Assembly (NCBI GenBank): GCA_900319835.1
Contig: ONPY01000016.1
Span: 1 to 47,815, forward strand
DNA length: 47,815 nt
Direction: 5' to 3'
Origin: an uncultured Eubacteriales bacterium
Lineage (GTDB): Bacteria; Bacillota_A; Clostridia; Oscillospirales; Oscillospiraceae
The position numbers and the translations under genes are program-made. Positions 36,888 to 45,211 of the stretch are shown one piece after another. Position 1 is the stretch's first letter. The number at the start of each line of letters is the position of its first letter. Under the pieces are notes generated by a model. The model searched no databases. It was not told where the DNA came from and saw only the letters and a list, made by a program, of their open reading frames with translations.

Positions 36888-37691
36888 TTACAGCTCCATG
36901 GGGGCCAGCTCAACGGCGCGAACAGGTCCCAGATCCAGATATTTCGAGGCAAAGGCGTCAAAGTGTGCCGTCTCGCAGCTGACGAAAAAGCGCGCCGTGC
37001 CCGTCTCCCGGTCGGCGCAGAGACCGTCCCGTACCAGTCTGTCCCGCAGGGCGCGGGCGCCGCAGTCGGCGGCGGAGAGCAGCGGCACGTCCCCCAGGTA
37101 ATCCCGAATGGTGTCTTCGATGATGCCGTAGTGCGTGCAGCCGAGCAGCACCGCGTCCAGGGCCTTCCCACGCAGGGGGGCGAGGGCGCGCTCCACGGCG
37201 TCTGTCAGCACCGGGTCCGAGCGGTCGATATGCCCATGCTCGATCATGGGGGCAAACTCCGGGCAGGCCAGACCGATGATCTCACGCCCCGGGCAGCGCG
37301 CGCACAGCGGCTCGGTGAACTGGCCGCTGGCAATGCTGGCGGCGGTGGCGATCACGGCCAGGGGCTTTTCCCCCGGCAGGGCGGCCATGGCCTCCACCGC
37401 GGGGTAAAGCACGCCGCAGGCGGGGACGGGGTAGGCCTCCAGCACCGTGTGGGCGGCGGAGGAGATGGTGCCGCAGGCGGCGAGGATGGCCTTGACGCCG
37501 AAGGACGCGAGAAAGTCCATGTCCTGCCGGGCGATGCGGCAGAGCTCTTCCTGCGGCCGGGGCCCGTAGGGCATACGGCCCGTGTCGGCAAAGAACACGA
37601 GATCCTCCTCCGGCAGCAGACGCCGCAGCGCCTTGAGCCCGGTGAGTCCGCCGATGCCGGAGTCGTAGATTCCGATGGGTCTGTTGTCCAT
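36888..37691 (-). CDS. murI: Glutamate racemase
   Basis: The 267-residue enzyme supplies D-glutamate for peptidoglycan. The N terminus 'IGIYDSGIGGLTGLKAL' contains Asp10-Ser11, and 'ADTGRMPYG' follows. The two catalytic cysteines are Cys73 in 'AACGTISS' and Cys185 in 'LLGCTHYG' with the adjacent His187. The first site normally reads C-N-T; here Asn is replaced by Gly74. The ATG at 37691 has AGGAG 5 nt upstream; a longer frame from 37766 lacks one. The promoter TTGAAC-N17-TATATT lies upstream. It leads the murI-DUF1934-argS transcript. Confidence 0.93.
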   Translation of the reverse strand: MDNRPIGIYDSGIGGLTGLKALRRLLPEEDLVFFADTGRMPYGPRPQEELCRIARQDMDFLASFGVKAILAACGTISSAAHTVLEAYPVPACGVLYPAVEAMAALPGEKPLAVIATAASIASGQFTEPLCARCPGREIIGLACPEFAPMIEHGHIDRSDPVLTDAVERALAPLRGKALDAVLLGCTHYGIIEDTIRDYLGDVPLLSAADCGARALRDRLVRDGLCADRETGTARFFVSCETAHFDAFASKYLDLGPVRAVELAPMEL

Positions 37692-37737
37692 GTGCGCTCC
37701 TGTTCCCGCAAAGTGTCCGCAAAACGTGTACCAGCTT

Positions 37738-37766
37738 AATATAACCCAAAGCCGGGCGCAGTTCAA
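37738..37766 (-). promoter_or_regulatory. Promoter of murI-DUF1934-argS
   Basis: On the minus strand TTGAAC and TATATT are separated by 17 nt, about 47 nt before the murI ATG. Confidence 0.65.
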
Positions 37767-37809
37767 GAAAAATTTGTTTGCTTTCCCGGTGGAATTGGCC
37801 GAAGGAATC

Positions 37810-37818
37810 TGCTATAAT
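37810..37818 (+). promoter_or_regulatory. Extended -10 promoter for the 37872 gene and greA
   Basis: TGcTATAAT is an extended -10 with a weak -35 (TGGAAT-like) 17 nt upstream. It is about 55 nt before the start codon at 37872. Confidence 0.5.
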
Positions 37819-37871
37819 AATATAGTTATCAACCGTTATGCTTCCGCATCGCGCGGCAGGGAGGGATCTCA

Positions 37872-38279
37872 ATGAACATCGAACTGAGTGAAAAGGAATT
37901 TCGTCGGCTGCTGGATCTGGTCTATGTGGGCAACTGGATCCTCAACTCCGCCCGGGGGGACGACCGCTTTGAGGACTACGACCTTTTGCAGGAGAAGATG
38001 TTCGCCCTGGCCCCGGAGCACGGGATGAAGTCCCTGGTGCAGCGCTGGTACGGCCATGTCTTCCCCTCCCAGGCCTATGAGGACGGCGGCATCCACGAGG
38101 CGATCGCCGACTATGAGGACGCGGTGTTCTACAACATCCTGGCCGAGGAGCTGGCCCGGCGCGATTTGGGGCTGGAGGACTCCGACCCCGAGGACTTCAC
38201 GGAGCTGTCCGCCCGGATGGAGGAGTACCTGACGGAGTTTGACAAAAACGGCCTGAACACCATCAATATCGATTTGTAA
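37872..38279 (+). CDS. Conserved-looking acidic helical protein, unknown function
   Basis: The 135-residue soluble protein is acidic and probably all-helical ('SEKEFRRLLDLVYVGNWILNSARGDDRFEDYDLLQEKMFALA'-type pattern near the N terminus; 'IHEAIADYEDAVFYNILAEELARRDL' in the second half). I recognise no domain with confidence. It has GGAGG 8 nt before the ATG and lies 15 nt upstream of greA, so the two are probably co-transcribed. Confidence 0.8.
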   Translation: MNIELSEKEFRRLLDLVYVGNWILNSARGDDRFEDYDLLQEKMFALAPEHGMKSLVQRWYGHVFPSQAYEDGGIHEAIADYEDAVFYNILAEELARRDLGLEDSDPEDFTELSARMEEYLTEFDKNGLNTINIDL

Positions 38280-38294
38280 AAAAGAGGCGCAATT

Positions 38295-38798
38295 TTGAAC
38301 AACGAACTGACCAGAGAAGACATCAAGAAGATGCAGGAGGAGCTGGATTACCGGAGACTGGAGCTGATGCCCGGCCTCATCGAGGAGGTCAAGCGCACGC
38401 GGGCCTTCGGGGATCTCAGCGAGAACTTTGAATACAAGGCGGCCAAGCAGGCCCAGAACAAAAACCGCAGCCGCATCCGCTATCTGGAGAACATGATCAA
38501 GTCCGCCCATGTGATCTCCGACCGCTCTGCCGCGGACGAGGTGGGGCTGTTTGACAAGGTGGAGATCTACATCCCCGAGGACGACGAGACCCAGGTCATC
38601 CAGGTGGTGACCACCGTGCGCACCGACCCGAGAAAGGGCCTGATCAGCAAGGAGTCCCCCTTCGGCAAGACCGTGCTGGGCAAAAAGGTGGGGGACGTGA
38701 TCACCGTCCACGTCAGCGAGTCCTACAGCTACGAGGCGGAGATCCGCTCCATCACCAAGGAGAAGGACGACGGCTCCGTCCCCCTGCTGGGGTACTGA
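38295..38798 (+). CDS. greA: Transcription elongation factor GreA/GreB family
   Basis: This 167-residue protein rescues backtracked RNA polymerase by stimulating transcript cleavage. The N-terminal coiled coil (about 1-75) carries the acidic tip 'FGDLSENFEY' with Asp40 and Glu43, which place the second Mg ion. The C-terminal FKBP-like domain shows 'PFGKTVLGKKVGDVITV'. The start is TTG at 38295 with AGAGGCG upstream. Length and motifs match GreA more than GreB. Confidence 0.92.
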   Translation: MNNELTREDIKKMQEELDYRRLELMPGLIEEVKRTRAFGDLSENFEYKAAKQAQNKNRSRIRYLENMIKSAHVISDRSAADEVGLFDKVEIYIPEDDETQVIQVVTTVRTDPRKGLISKESPFGKTVLGKKVGDVITVHVSESYSYEAEIRSITKEKDDGSVPLLGY

Positions 38799-38848
38799 GC
38801 ACGTTCCAGGCCCTGCGTGCAAGTGAGACTTCCCTTACGGCAAAAATC

Positions 38849-38937
38849 ACGTCATTGCGAACCAACGCGACGCGCGGGAAGCGTGCGACGCGATCCTTGC
38901 TTGCCAGTGACCGAAGTCACTGGTGTGGCAATCCGTA
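38849..38937. repeat. Family B-related palindromic repeat
   Basis: 'cgtcattgcgaaccaacgcg' opens it, then 'acgcgcgggaagcgtgcgac', 'gcgatccttgcttgc', and a palindrome 'ccagtgaccgaagtcactgg'. The 'acgcgacgcgcggg...gatccttgctt' unit recurs twice at 40881-40968. Confidence 0.7.
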
Positions 38938-38970
38938 TCTCCGCCATTCTACGAAAGAGTGTACCCATCC

Positions 38971-39651
38971 ATGTTTCAAGGCTTCAGCGAAAAAACCGGC
39001 GCGTTCCTCTGGGAGCTTGCCTTCAACAACGAGCGGCCCTGGTTTCTTGCGCACAAGCAGGATTTTGAGGACGAGGTGAACACCCCCTTCAAGGCCCTGG
39101 CCGCCGACACCTTTGACCGCTTCTCCGCCCGCTTCCCGGACTTTGAGGGACGGGTACACGTCTCCCGCATCTACCGGGACGCCCGGCGGCTCTTTGGCCG
39201 CGGGCCCTACAAGGACCACCTGTGGTTTACCGTCAAGTCCAGCCGCATCGCCCACGAGGGGCCGGATTTCTGGTTCATGCTGGAAAAGACGGGCTACGGC
39301 TTTGGCCTGGGCTTCTGGTCGGCCTCCCCCGGCCAGATGGAGGCCTTCCGCAAGGCGGTGGAGGCAAACCCCGCCCGCTTCAAACGCATCGCCGAAGGCG
39401 TGGCGCGCAAGGGCTTTGCCCTCGGCGGCGAACCCTACAAGCGGCCCAAGAAGGACTTTGGAGACAAAGTGCTCAACGACTGGTGCAACCGCAAGTGGCT
39501 GATGACGGAAAAGAACTTCGACCACGGCGGCGCGGAATACACCCCGGCCCTGCCGCAGATCGTGGCCGATGCCTTCGGGGAACTGATGCCCCTGTATGAA
39601 TACCTGCTGGAGGTCTATCTCTCCTGTCCGGAGGAGGACCGAGAGCGCTGA
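38971..39651 (+). CDS. DUF2461 family protein
   Basis: The 226-residue protein matches the DUF2461 (TIGR02453) pattern. It has 'FLWELAFNNERPWFLAHKQDFE' near the start, 'VSRIYRDARRLFGRGPYKDHLWFTVK' (about 63-88) and 'GFGLGFWSASPGQMEAFRK' (about 109-127). The family is widespread and its function is unknown. The ATG at 38971 gives the usual N terminus; only a distant GAAAGAG is visible upstream. The next gene starts 15 nt downstream, so they are probably co-transcribed. Confidence 0.88.
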   Translation: MFQGFSEKTGAFLWELAFNNERPWFLAHKQDFEDEVNTPFKALAADTFDRFSARFPDFEGRVHVSRIYRDARRLFGRGPYKDHLWFTVKSSRIAHEGPDFWFMLEKTGYGFGLGFWSASPGQMEAFRKAVEANPARFKRIAEGVARKGFALGGEPYKRPKKDFGDKVLNDWCNRKWLMTEKNFDHGGAEYTPALPQIVADAFGELMPLYEYLLEVYLSCPEEDRER

Positions 39652-39666
39652 GAAAGGAGACGCGCC

Positions 39667-40701
39667 ATGTCCGCACCCCGCGTGGCCATCATCATACCCG
39701 CCTATAACGCGGCGGACGATATCGAGGCCTCGGTGCGCAGCATCCTGGGACAGAGCGTCGGGGACTTTCTGCTGCTTGTGGTCAACGACGGCTCGACCGA
39801 CCAGACCGGGGAGATCCTGGCGCGCCTTGCCGCGGAGGATGCGCGTCTTGTGCCGATCACCGTTGCAAACGGCGGCCCGGCCAGGGCACGGAACCTCGCC
39901 CTGGATTGGGTGCCGGCGGGGACGGAGTATCTCATGTTCTGCGACGCGGACGACGAACTGGCCCCCGACGCGCTGGCATACGCTTTGGAAAAGGGCAGCG
40001 GCGCGGATCTGGTGCTGATGGGCTTTTCCATCCGAAACCCGGACTTGAGCCGCTCCGATTACTGCGAGCCGGAGCAGCGCCTCACGCCCGAGACCCTGGG
40101 CCCCGCCCTCGGCAGACTCTACAAGGCCAATCTTCTCAACCAGGTCTGGGGCAAGCTCTACCGGGCGCCTCTGGTGCTGGAAAACGGCCTGCGCTTTCTG
40201 GACTACCGCTGGGGCGAGGATCGGCTGTTTATCTACGACTGCCTGGAACACGCGCAGAGCGTGGCGGTGCTGCCCGACTGTAAATATACCTATGTCATGC
40301 ACCGGGGCGAGAGTCTCATCACCCGCTATTACGACAAAAAGCCGGAGGTCTGCCTGCTGTCCGACAAGAGGATGCAGGAGCTCTGCCGGCGCTTCGGCGT
40401 GACGGAGGAGGGGGACTTCCGCTACATGTTCATGAAGTCCATCTTCTCGTGCCTGACCACCCTCTACGCCCCCAACTGCCCGCTCTCAGGGAAGGAAAAG
40501 CGCGCGGAGATCCGACGCATCATCCGAAACGGGCAGGTGGTCTCCCGCAGCCGGGAGGTCTTCGGCGGCCCTGCGGTCAAGCTCCTCTGCGCGGTGATCC
40601 GCACCGGGAACGTGACGCTCAACGCCCTGTGCTTCCGCCTCGTGGCCTTTGCCGGCAAAGCCGCCCCGAGACTTTTCACAAAACTCAAACACAAAAAATA
40701 A
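39667..40701 (+). CDS. Family 2 glycosyltransferase
   Basis: The 344-residue protein has a GT-A domain in its first 110 residues ('VAIIIPAYNAADDIEASVRSIL'), the metal motif 'FCDADDE' (about 93-99) and 'NGGPARARNLALDW' (about 69-82). The middle contains 'DYRWGEDRLFIYDCLEHA', with the E-D pair that acts as base in inverting GT2 enzymes. No membrane helix is obvious; the basic C terminus may contact membrane. It resembles wall-polysaccharide or exopolysaccharide transferases. GAAAGGAG precedes the ATG. Donor and acceptor are unknown. Confidence 0.9.
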   Translation: MSAPRVAIIIPAYNAADDIEASVRSILGQSVGDFLLLVVNDGSTDQTGEILARLAAEDARLVPITVANGGPARARNLALDWVPAGTEYLMFCDADDELAPDALAYALEKGSGADLVLMGFSIRNPDLSRSDYCEPEQRLTPETLGPALGRLYKANLLNQVWGKLYRAPLVLENGLRFLDYRWGEDRLFIYDCLEHAQSVAVLPDCKYTYVMHRGESLITRYYDKKPEVCLLSDKRMQELCRRFGVTEEGDFRYMFMKSIFSCLTTLYAPNCPLSGKEKRAEIRRIIRNGQVVSRSREVFGGPAVKLLCAVIRTGNVTLNALCFRLVAFAGKAAPRLFTKLKHKK

Positions 40702-40702
40702 A

Positions 40703-40744
40703 GAACCGGAGCGCAGGCAAACGTGCCTGCGCTCCGGCTCTTTG
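40703..40744 (+). terminator. Intrinsic terminator after the glycosyltransferase
   Basis: A 13-bp stem (ccggagcgcaggc / gcctgcgctccgg) is followed by 'ctcttt'. Confidence 0.8.
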
Positions 40745-40770
40745 GGCGGTGCAAAACAGATCGGCCCGCA

Positions 40771-41215
40771 AAGCCTCCCTTTGGATAAAGGGAGGTGGCG
40801 CGCAGCGCCGGAGGGATGGAAAAGCAAACGCGCCTTCGATCCCCCACCGCCTTCGGCGGAGCCCTCTTTAGGCAGGGGGGGTCAACGCGACGCGCGGGAA
40901 GTGTGCGGCGCGATCCTTGCTTGTCAACGCGACGCGCGGGTAGCGTGCGACGCGATCCTTGCTTGTCATAAACGGGAGGCCCAAGAGCCTCCCCTACGGA
41001 TAGGAGCTTGGAATCCTCTGTAGGGGAGGGGCTTGCCCCTCCCGGCAAGGCCGGGGCGGAATCCCCCGCACAGGCGCGGCGAATTCGTATGCTTGTGCGT
41101 TTTCGCCGTACCTTTCTCAAATAAAAACGCCTCACCGCCGGGCGGCCACAAGGGTCGCCCCTACGGTGTGGGAGCAGGATTGTGTGTAGGGGCGGCTATC
41201 AGCCGCCCGCGTTCC
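40771..41215. repeat. Repeat-dense 580-nt gap: families A, B-like and D, no gene
   Basis: In order: a family A unit (40771-40880, 'ctccctttggataaagggag', 'ggcgcgcagcgcc', then the reversed 'accgccttcggcgg'); two tandem 42-nt copies of the 'gtcaacgcgacgcgcggg' unit (40881-40968); 'gggaggcccaagagcctccc'; 'taggggaggggcttgcccct'; and a family D palindrome ('taggggcggctatcagccgc', about 41190-41213). I see no coding region or promoter of note. Confidence 0.75.
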
Positions 41216-41230
41216 TTGCCCCTCCCGCAT

Positions 41231-41276
41231 AAACAAAACGCCCGCCGGGGATCATGCGATCCCCGGCGGGCGTTTG
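41231..41276 (-). terminator. Terminator of the CD1247-like gene
   Basis: The inverted repeat aacgcccgccggggatc/gatccccggcgggcgtt lies just beyond the stop codon, with CGTTTTGTTT on the minus strand. Confidence 0.85.
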
Positions 41277-41285
41277 CGCGCTGTC

Positions 41286-41801
41286 TTATTCCTCGGTCTC
41301 CGGCTCCTCGCCGTCTCCGGCGTCCTCGCCCAGATCAAACTCCAGCAGCTCCCCGCAGTTGGGGCACTGGATGGAGCCCTCCTCCAGGGTCTCCTCGTCG
41401 AAGCTGATCTCCTCCCCGCAGACGGGGCAGGTGGCGTCATAGATCACGCCGTCGTAGCTGGGGTCGGGATCGTCCGCCGCGTCCTCGTCGTCCGCTTCCG
41501 CAAGACGGGGGCAGCAGCCGGCGCAGCCAGGCCGGGGGGAATCGTCCTCGTCATAGTCCTCGAAGTCCTCCGCGTCGTCCAGGTCGAAGACCGTCTCCTC
41601 CAGATCGCTCAGCTCCTCGGCCAGGGCGTCCAGCGCCTCGGCGTGGCCGAGACCGGATTCCTGAAGGTCCTCAATCTCGTGCGCCATGTCGGCCAGCAGA
41701 TCGTTGAGCGCGGCCCAGAGCTTGCCCTCCTTGGACTGGGGGTCAATGCCGAGCCCCTCGGTCAGACCCTTCAAATACGCTGCCTTTTCCACAACTGTCA
41801 T
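41286..41801 (-). CDS. CD1247-type N-terminal domain protein with C-terminal zinc ribbon
   Basis: The 171-residue protein has an N-terminal helical domain ('AAYLKGLTEGLGIDPQSKEGKL', then 'EIEDLQESGLGHAEALDALAEELSDLEE'), the pattern of the clostridial CD1247 N-terminal family. A very acidic linker containing 'CAGCC' follows, then a zinc ribbon with CPVC and CPNC (about 127-150). An acidic tail ends it. The function is unknown; the zinc ribbon and acidity suggest interaction with the transcription or translation machinery (inference). GGAGG lies 8 nt before the ATG. It is next to efp and pepP. Confidence 0.85.
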   Translation of the reverse strand: MTVVEKAAYLKGLTEGLGIDPQSKEGKLWAALNDLLADMAHEIEDLQESGLGHAEALDALAEELSDLEETVFDLDDAEDFEDYDEDDSPRPGCAGCCPRLAEADDEDAADDPDPSYDGVIYDATCPVCGEEISFDEETLEEGSIQCPNCGELLEFDLGEDAGDGEEPETEE

Positions 41802-41843
41802 GTTGATAACCTCCAGTTCTCGAATCGTTCAATCACCTTGTAT

Positions 41844-41877
41844 AAAAAACGGGGAGACCGCGGCCTCCCCGTTTTTC
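41844..41877. terminator. Bidirectional terminator between efp and the CD1247-like gene
   Basis: The stem aacggggag(g)/cctccccgtt has T-runs on both strands. On the minus strand it ends the efp transcript. Confidence 0.75.
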
Positions 41878-41890
41878 TCTTGTCCGAAGA

Positions 41891-42448
41891 TTAGGCTCTG
41901 GACAGATACTCGCCGGTGCGGGTGTCGATCTTGATCTTCTCGCCGCGCTCGATGAAGAGGGGCACCTTGATCTCGGCGCCGGTCTCGACGGTGGCGGGCT
42001 TGGTGGCGTTGGTGGCGGTGTTGCCGGCAAAGCCGGGGTCGGTCTCGGTGACCTCAAGCTCCACGAAGAAGGGGGGCTCCACGTTGAAGACCTTGCCCTT
42101 GTAGGAGTAGATGGTGCACTCCATGTTCTCCTTGACAAACTTGAAGTTGTCGTTCAAAACGGAGGCGTTGACCGGCTCCTGGTCATAGGTCTCGGGGTTC
42201 ATGAAGTAATAGAGATCGCCGTCGTTGTACAGGTACTCCATGGTCATGCGGTCAACGGTGGCATTCTCGAACTTCGCAGTGGGGTTGAAGGAAGTTTCGG
42301 TCACGGCGCCGGTGATGACGTTCTTCATCTTGGTGCGGACAAAGGCCGCGCCCTTGCCGGGCTTGACGTGCTGAAACTCGACGACCTGCATCACCTGGCC
42401 GTCCATCTCAAAGGTGACGCCGTTTCTGAAATCGCCAGCAGTAATCAT
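41891..42448 (-). CDS. efp: Translation elongation factor P
   Basis: This 185-residue, three-barrel protein relieves ribosome stalling at proline runs. The tip loop is '[11 protein letters not shown]' with Lys32, the residue that is modified in many bacteria. The C-terminal OB fold ends '[15 protein letters not shown]'. GGAGG lies about 9 nt before the ATG. The TTGCAA-N17-TAAAAT promoter is about 55 nt upstream. efp beside an Xaa-Pro peptidase gene is a classic Firmicutes pairing. No EF-P-modifying enzyme is visible here. Confidence 0.97.
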   Translation of the reverse strand: MITAGDFRNGVTFEMDGQVMQVVEFQHVKPGKGAAFVRTKMKNVITGAVTETSFNPTAKFENATVDRMTMEYLYNDGDLYYFMNPETYDQEPVNASVLNDNFKFVKENMECTIYSYKGKVFNVEPPFFVELEVTETDPGFAGNTATNATKPATVETGAEIKVPLFIERGEKIKIDTRTGEYLSRA

Positions 42449-42501
42449 AAAAAGGGACCTCCCGAAAGAAAGATTAAAAGATAAATACAGTTATCTCAGA
42501 T

Positions 42502-42530
42502 ATTTTACAGGATATGCGCGCATTTTGCAA
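42502..42530 (-). promoter_or_regulatory. Promoter of efp
   Basis: On the minus strand TTGCAA and TAAAAT are separated by 17 nt. The element lies between the family A repeat and the efp start. Confidence 0.6.
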
Positions 42531-42595
42531 GTACTATTTATTTCGTGTGGAGTCCGGAGTTTAGAGTTATGGGGTGCCTGCGGCACATTCGATTC

Positions 42596-42701
42596 CGATC
42601 CCTCCGCCTCGCTCCGCTCGGCACCTCCCTTTCCAAAGGGAGGCATTTCGTATGGCCCCCTTTGTGAAAGGGGGCTGTCAGCAAAGCTGACTGGGGATCG
42701 G
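42596..42701. repeat. Family A palindromic repeat between pepP and efp
   Basis: 'cgatccctccgcc', 'ctccctttccaaagggag', 'ccccctttgtgaaaggggg' and 'gtcagcaaagctgac' form the same array as at 21376-21478, but in the opposite orientation. Confidence 0.75.
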
Positions 42702-42728
42702 ACGCATTCACGCCGCACCCCACAGAAT

Positions 42729-43802
42729 TCACAGCACGATCAGTTCCGTCTTCGGGGCCCTGGTGATGACCTCGGCGCCGTCTTCACGGATGATCATGAC
42801 GTCCTCGATGCGCACGCCGAATTTCCCGGGCAGGTAGATGCCGGGCTCGGCGGAGGACAGGCAGCCCGCGGGCATGGGCACGTTGCCGGAGGGCCCGGCG
42901 ATGGGCCACTCGTGGATGTCCAGGCCCAGGCAGTGGCCGAAGCCGTGGCCGAAGTATTTGCCGTAGCCCGCGTCCGCGATGACCTTGCGGGCCGCGCCGT
43001 CGATGTCCTTGCCCAGCACCCCGGCCTTCGCCGCGGCGATGCCGGCAAGCTGGGCTTTGAGCACCACGTCGTAGACGTTCTTCATCTCGTCAGTGGCGTG
43101 TCCCACCGCCACGGTGCGGGTCATGTCGGAGCAGTAGCCGTCCTTGAGGGAGCCGAAGTCCATGGTCACAAAGTCGCCCTCGCGGATGATCTCGTCGCCC
43201 GGCACGCCGTGGGGCATGCTGGTTTTGGCGCCGGTGACGACGATGGGGTCAAAGGAGTTGCCCTCGGAGCCGTGGCGCAGCATGCGGTAGACCAGCTCCG
43301 CCGCGACCTCCCGCTCGGTCATGCCGGGGCGGATGATGTGCAGAGTCTCCTCCAGCGCGGCCTCGCTGATGCGCTGGGCGCGGATCATGGAGGCGATCTC
43401 CTCCTCGCTCTTGACGGCGCGCAGCCGTGTGAACAGATCTCCCGCGGGCAGGAGCTTCATCCCCAGGCGCTTCTCCCAGCTGAGATAGCCGGCGTGGCTG
43501 AGCTTTTCGTCCTCGGCGGCGAGCTTCTCGGCGCCCATTTCGCCGATGGCCTCCTTCAGCCGCGCGGTCAGGGGGTGCTCCCGGTCAAAGAGCCGGACAG
43601 AGACAAGCGCGTCCGCGGCCTTCTCCGCGGCCTCGATGTAGCGGGAGTCGGTGATCAAAAAGGCCTTCTCCCGGCCCACCAGCACGGCGCCGTCGGTAAA
43701 GGGAAAGCCCGCGGCGTAGCGCTGGTTCTTCTCGTCGGTGACCAGCACGGCGTCCAGGTTCAGTCTGACCAGTTCTTCACGGATTCTTGCGATGTTGTTC
43801 AT
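42729..43802 (-). CDS. Xaa-Pro peptidase (M24B, aminopeptidase P family)
   Basis: The 357-residue metallopeptidase removes residues before proline from peptides. An N-terminal creatinase-like domain is followed by the pita-bread catalytic domain. The five metal ligands are visible: Asp in 'FVTMDFGSL', Asp in 'YCSDMTRT', His in 'YFGHGFGHCLGLDIHEWP', Glu in 'SSAEPGIYL' and Glu in 'GVRIEDVM'. AAAGGAC precedes the ATG. It lies upstream of efp on the same strand but behind a repeat and a separate efp promoter. Such genes are usually named pepP or papA-like; the exact subtype is uncertain. Confidence 0.94.
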   Translation of the reverse strand: MNNIARIREELVRLNLDAVLVTDEKNQRYAAGFPFTDGAVLVGREKAFLITDSRYIEAAEKAADALVSVRLFDREHPLTARLKEAIGEMGAEKLAAEDEKLSHAGYLSWEKRLGMKLLPAGDLFTRLRAVKSEEEIASMIRAQRISEAALEETLHIIRPGMTEREVAAELVYRMLRHGSEGNSFDPIVVTGAKTSMPHGVPGDEIIREGDFVTMDFGSLKDGYCSDMTRTVAVGHATDEMKNVYDVVLKAQLAGIAAAKAGVLGKDIDGAARKVIADAGYGKYFGHGFGHCLGLDIHEWPIAGPSGNVPMPAGCLSSAEPGIYLPGKFGVRIEDVMIIREDGAEVITRAPKTELIVL

Positions 43803-43809
43803 GTGTTTT

Positions 43810-45210
43810 TTATGTCCTTTCTATGTTGAAGCATGGGAAACTCACAATAAAGCGCGAGCCCTGCGGCTGGTTGGGGCCGACCGCAATGCTGCCGCCGTGG
43901 GCGCGGACCGCGTCGTGTACGATGCTGAGCCCCAGACCGCTGCCCCCGGCCTCCCGGGAGCGGGCTTTGTCCACCCGGTAAAAGCGGTTGAAGATGTTGA
44001 AGCGCTCGCTCTCCGGGATGCCGACGCCCGTGTCCTCCACGGTAAAGACCACGGTCTCCTCCGCGGCGTGGAGCGTCACGTTCACCGTGCCGCCGGGCAG
44101 GTTGTATTTGATCGCGTTTTCGATCAGGTTGAAGACGATGTGGAACATGTCGTCCACCGTGGCCAGCACCACACAGCCGTCGTCGAGAAAGCTCGTGATG
44201 CGCACCTCGCGCTCGCTGGCCAGCGGCCGCAGCAGCGCCAGCGCATCCAGCGCCACCTGCTTGACGTCCACCGGCTCGGGCACCACCTGGATGTCGTCGT
44301 CCAGGCGGGAGAGGGCCAGCAGCTTTTCCGTGGTGCGCTGCAGCCGCTCGGCCTCGTTGCCGATGTCGGTGACAAACTCCCGGATGGTGCCGACGTCCAT
44401 GTTCTCGGTCTGCACAATGCTGTCGGAGAGCAGGCGGATGGAGGCCAGCGGGGTTTTCAGCTCGTGGGAGGCGTCGGCCACAAACTGCTGGCGCTGGCGC
44501 TCGGTGTCCTCCAGGCGCTCGGTCAGCTCGTTGAACTCGTTGCCCAGCTCCGCCAGCTCGTCCGTGCCGGAGGTCTGCATCCTGTGGCGGTAGTTGCCGC
44601 CGGCCACGATGCGCATCGAGGCCGACAGCTCCTGAAACTTGCGCAGCACCGTGCCGGAGTAGAAGGCGGCCATCACGAGGGCCGCAGCCGCGATGATGAG
44701 ACTCACCGTGCGGATCTGAAACTGCATCCGGTGCAGGATGTCGCCGCGCTCGGCGTCGGTCTCATGCAGGTAGACGGCGCCGGTGATGGTGCCCTGGGCG
44801 GAGACGGGGATGACGTAGCTGGAGAGAAAGCCGTCCTCCCGCAGGGCGGAGCGGAACACCGTCTTGCCGCCGAGGGCGGTCTCCAGGTCGCCCGTCAGCT
44901 CCTCGCCGCTGCCGGAGTCGTAGACCACCCGGCCCTCGAGATCGGCGTAGGTGACCCGGTCGTAGTCCCGCACATCCAGCAGGCGCAGCACCTCCGCCAC
45001 ACTCTCCTCGTCCGGGTGCGACAAACCCGCCAGGGCCGAGGCCAGGGTGAGGGCCCTGCTCTCCATGGAGCGCTCCTTTTCCTGGTACACCGCGTCCCGC
45101 GCCGAGACGTAGGGGTAGAGGTTCAGCAGCAGCAGCAGTATCAGCAGCAGCATCCCGATGAAGGAGAAGAAGCGGAAGCGGATGCTGCCGGTATTGATCC
45201 AGCGTTTCAT
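43810..45210 (-). CDS. Sensor histidine kinase
   Basis: The 466-residue membrane kinase has helix 1 at about 11-32, an extracytoplasmic sensor domain at about 35-166 and helix 2 at about 167-186. A HAMP linker follows ('KFQELSASMRIVAGGNYRHR'). The HisKA box is 'DASHELKTPLASIR' with phospho-acceptor His249. The ATPase domain has 'NLIENAIKYN', 'VEDTGVGIPE' and 'GSGLGLSIV'. The sensor domain looks PAS-like in length but has no clear ligand motif. It starts one base after the response-regulator stop, so the pair is translationally linked. Proximity to the divergent carboxypeptidase suggests an envelope signal (inference). Confidence 0.94.
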   Translation of the reverse strand: MKRWINTGSIRFRFFSFIGMLLLILLLLLNLYPYVSARDAVYQEKERSMESRALTLASALAGLSHPDEESVAEVLRLLDVRDYDRVTYADLEGRVVYDSGSGEELTGDLETALGGKTVFRSALREDGFLSSYVIPVSAQGTITGAVYLHETDAERGDILHRMQFQIRTVSLIIAAAALVMAAFYSGTVLRKFQELSASMRIVAGGNYRHRMQTSGTDELAELGNEFNELTERLEDTERQRQQFVADASHELKTPLASIRLLSDSIVQTENMDVGTIREFVTDIGNEAERLQRTTEKLLALSRLDDDIQVVPEPVDVKQVALDALALLRPLASEREVRITSFLDDGCVVLATVDDMFHIVFNLIENAIKYNLPGGTVNVTLHAAEETVVFTVEDTGVGIPESERFNIFNRFYRVDKARSREAGGSGLGLSIVHDAVRAHGGSIAVGPNQPQGSRFIVSFPCFNIERT

Positions 45211-45211
45211 C

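Noticed and set aside
40881..40968. Possible CRISPR-like repeat pair
   Set aside because: Only two adjacent 42-nt units exist with no spacers, and the unit is part of an interspersed repeat also found at 38849-38937. No cas genes are present.
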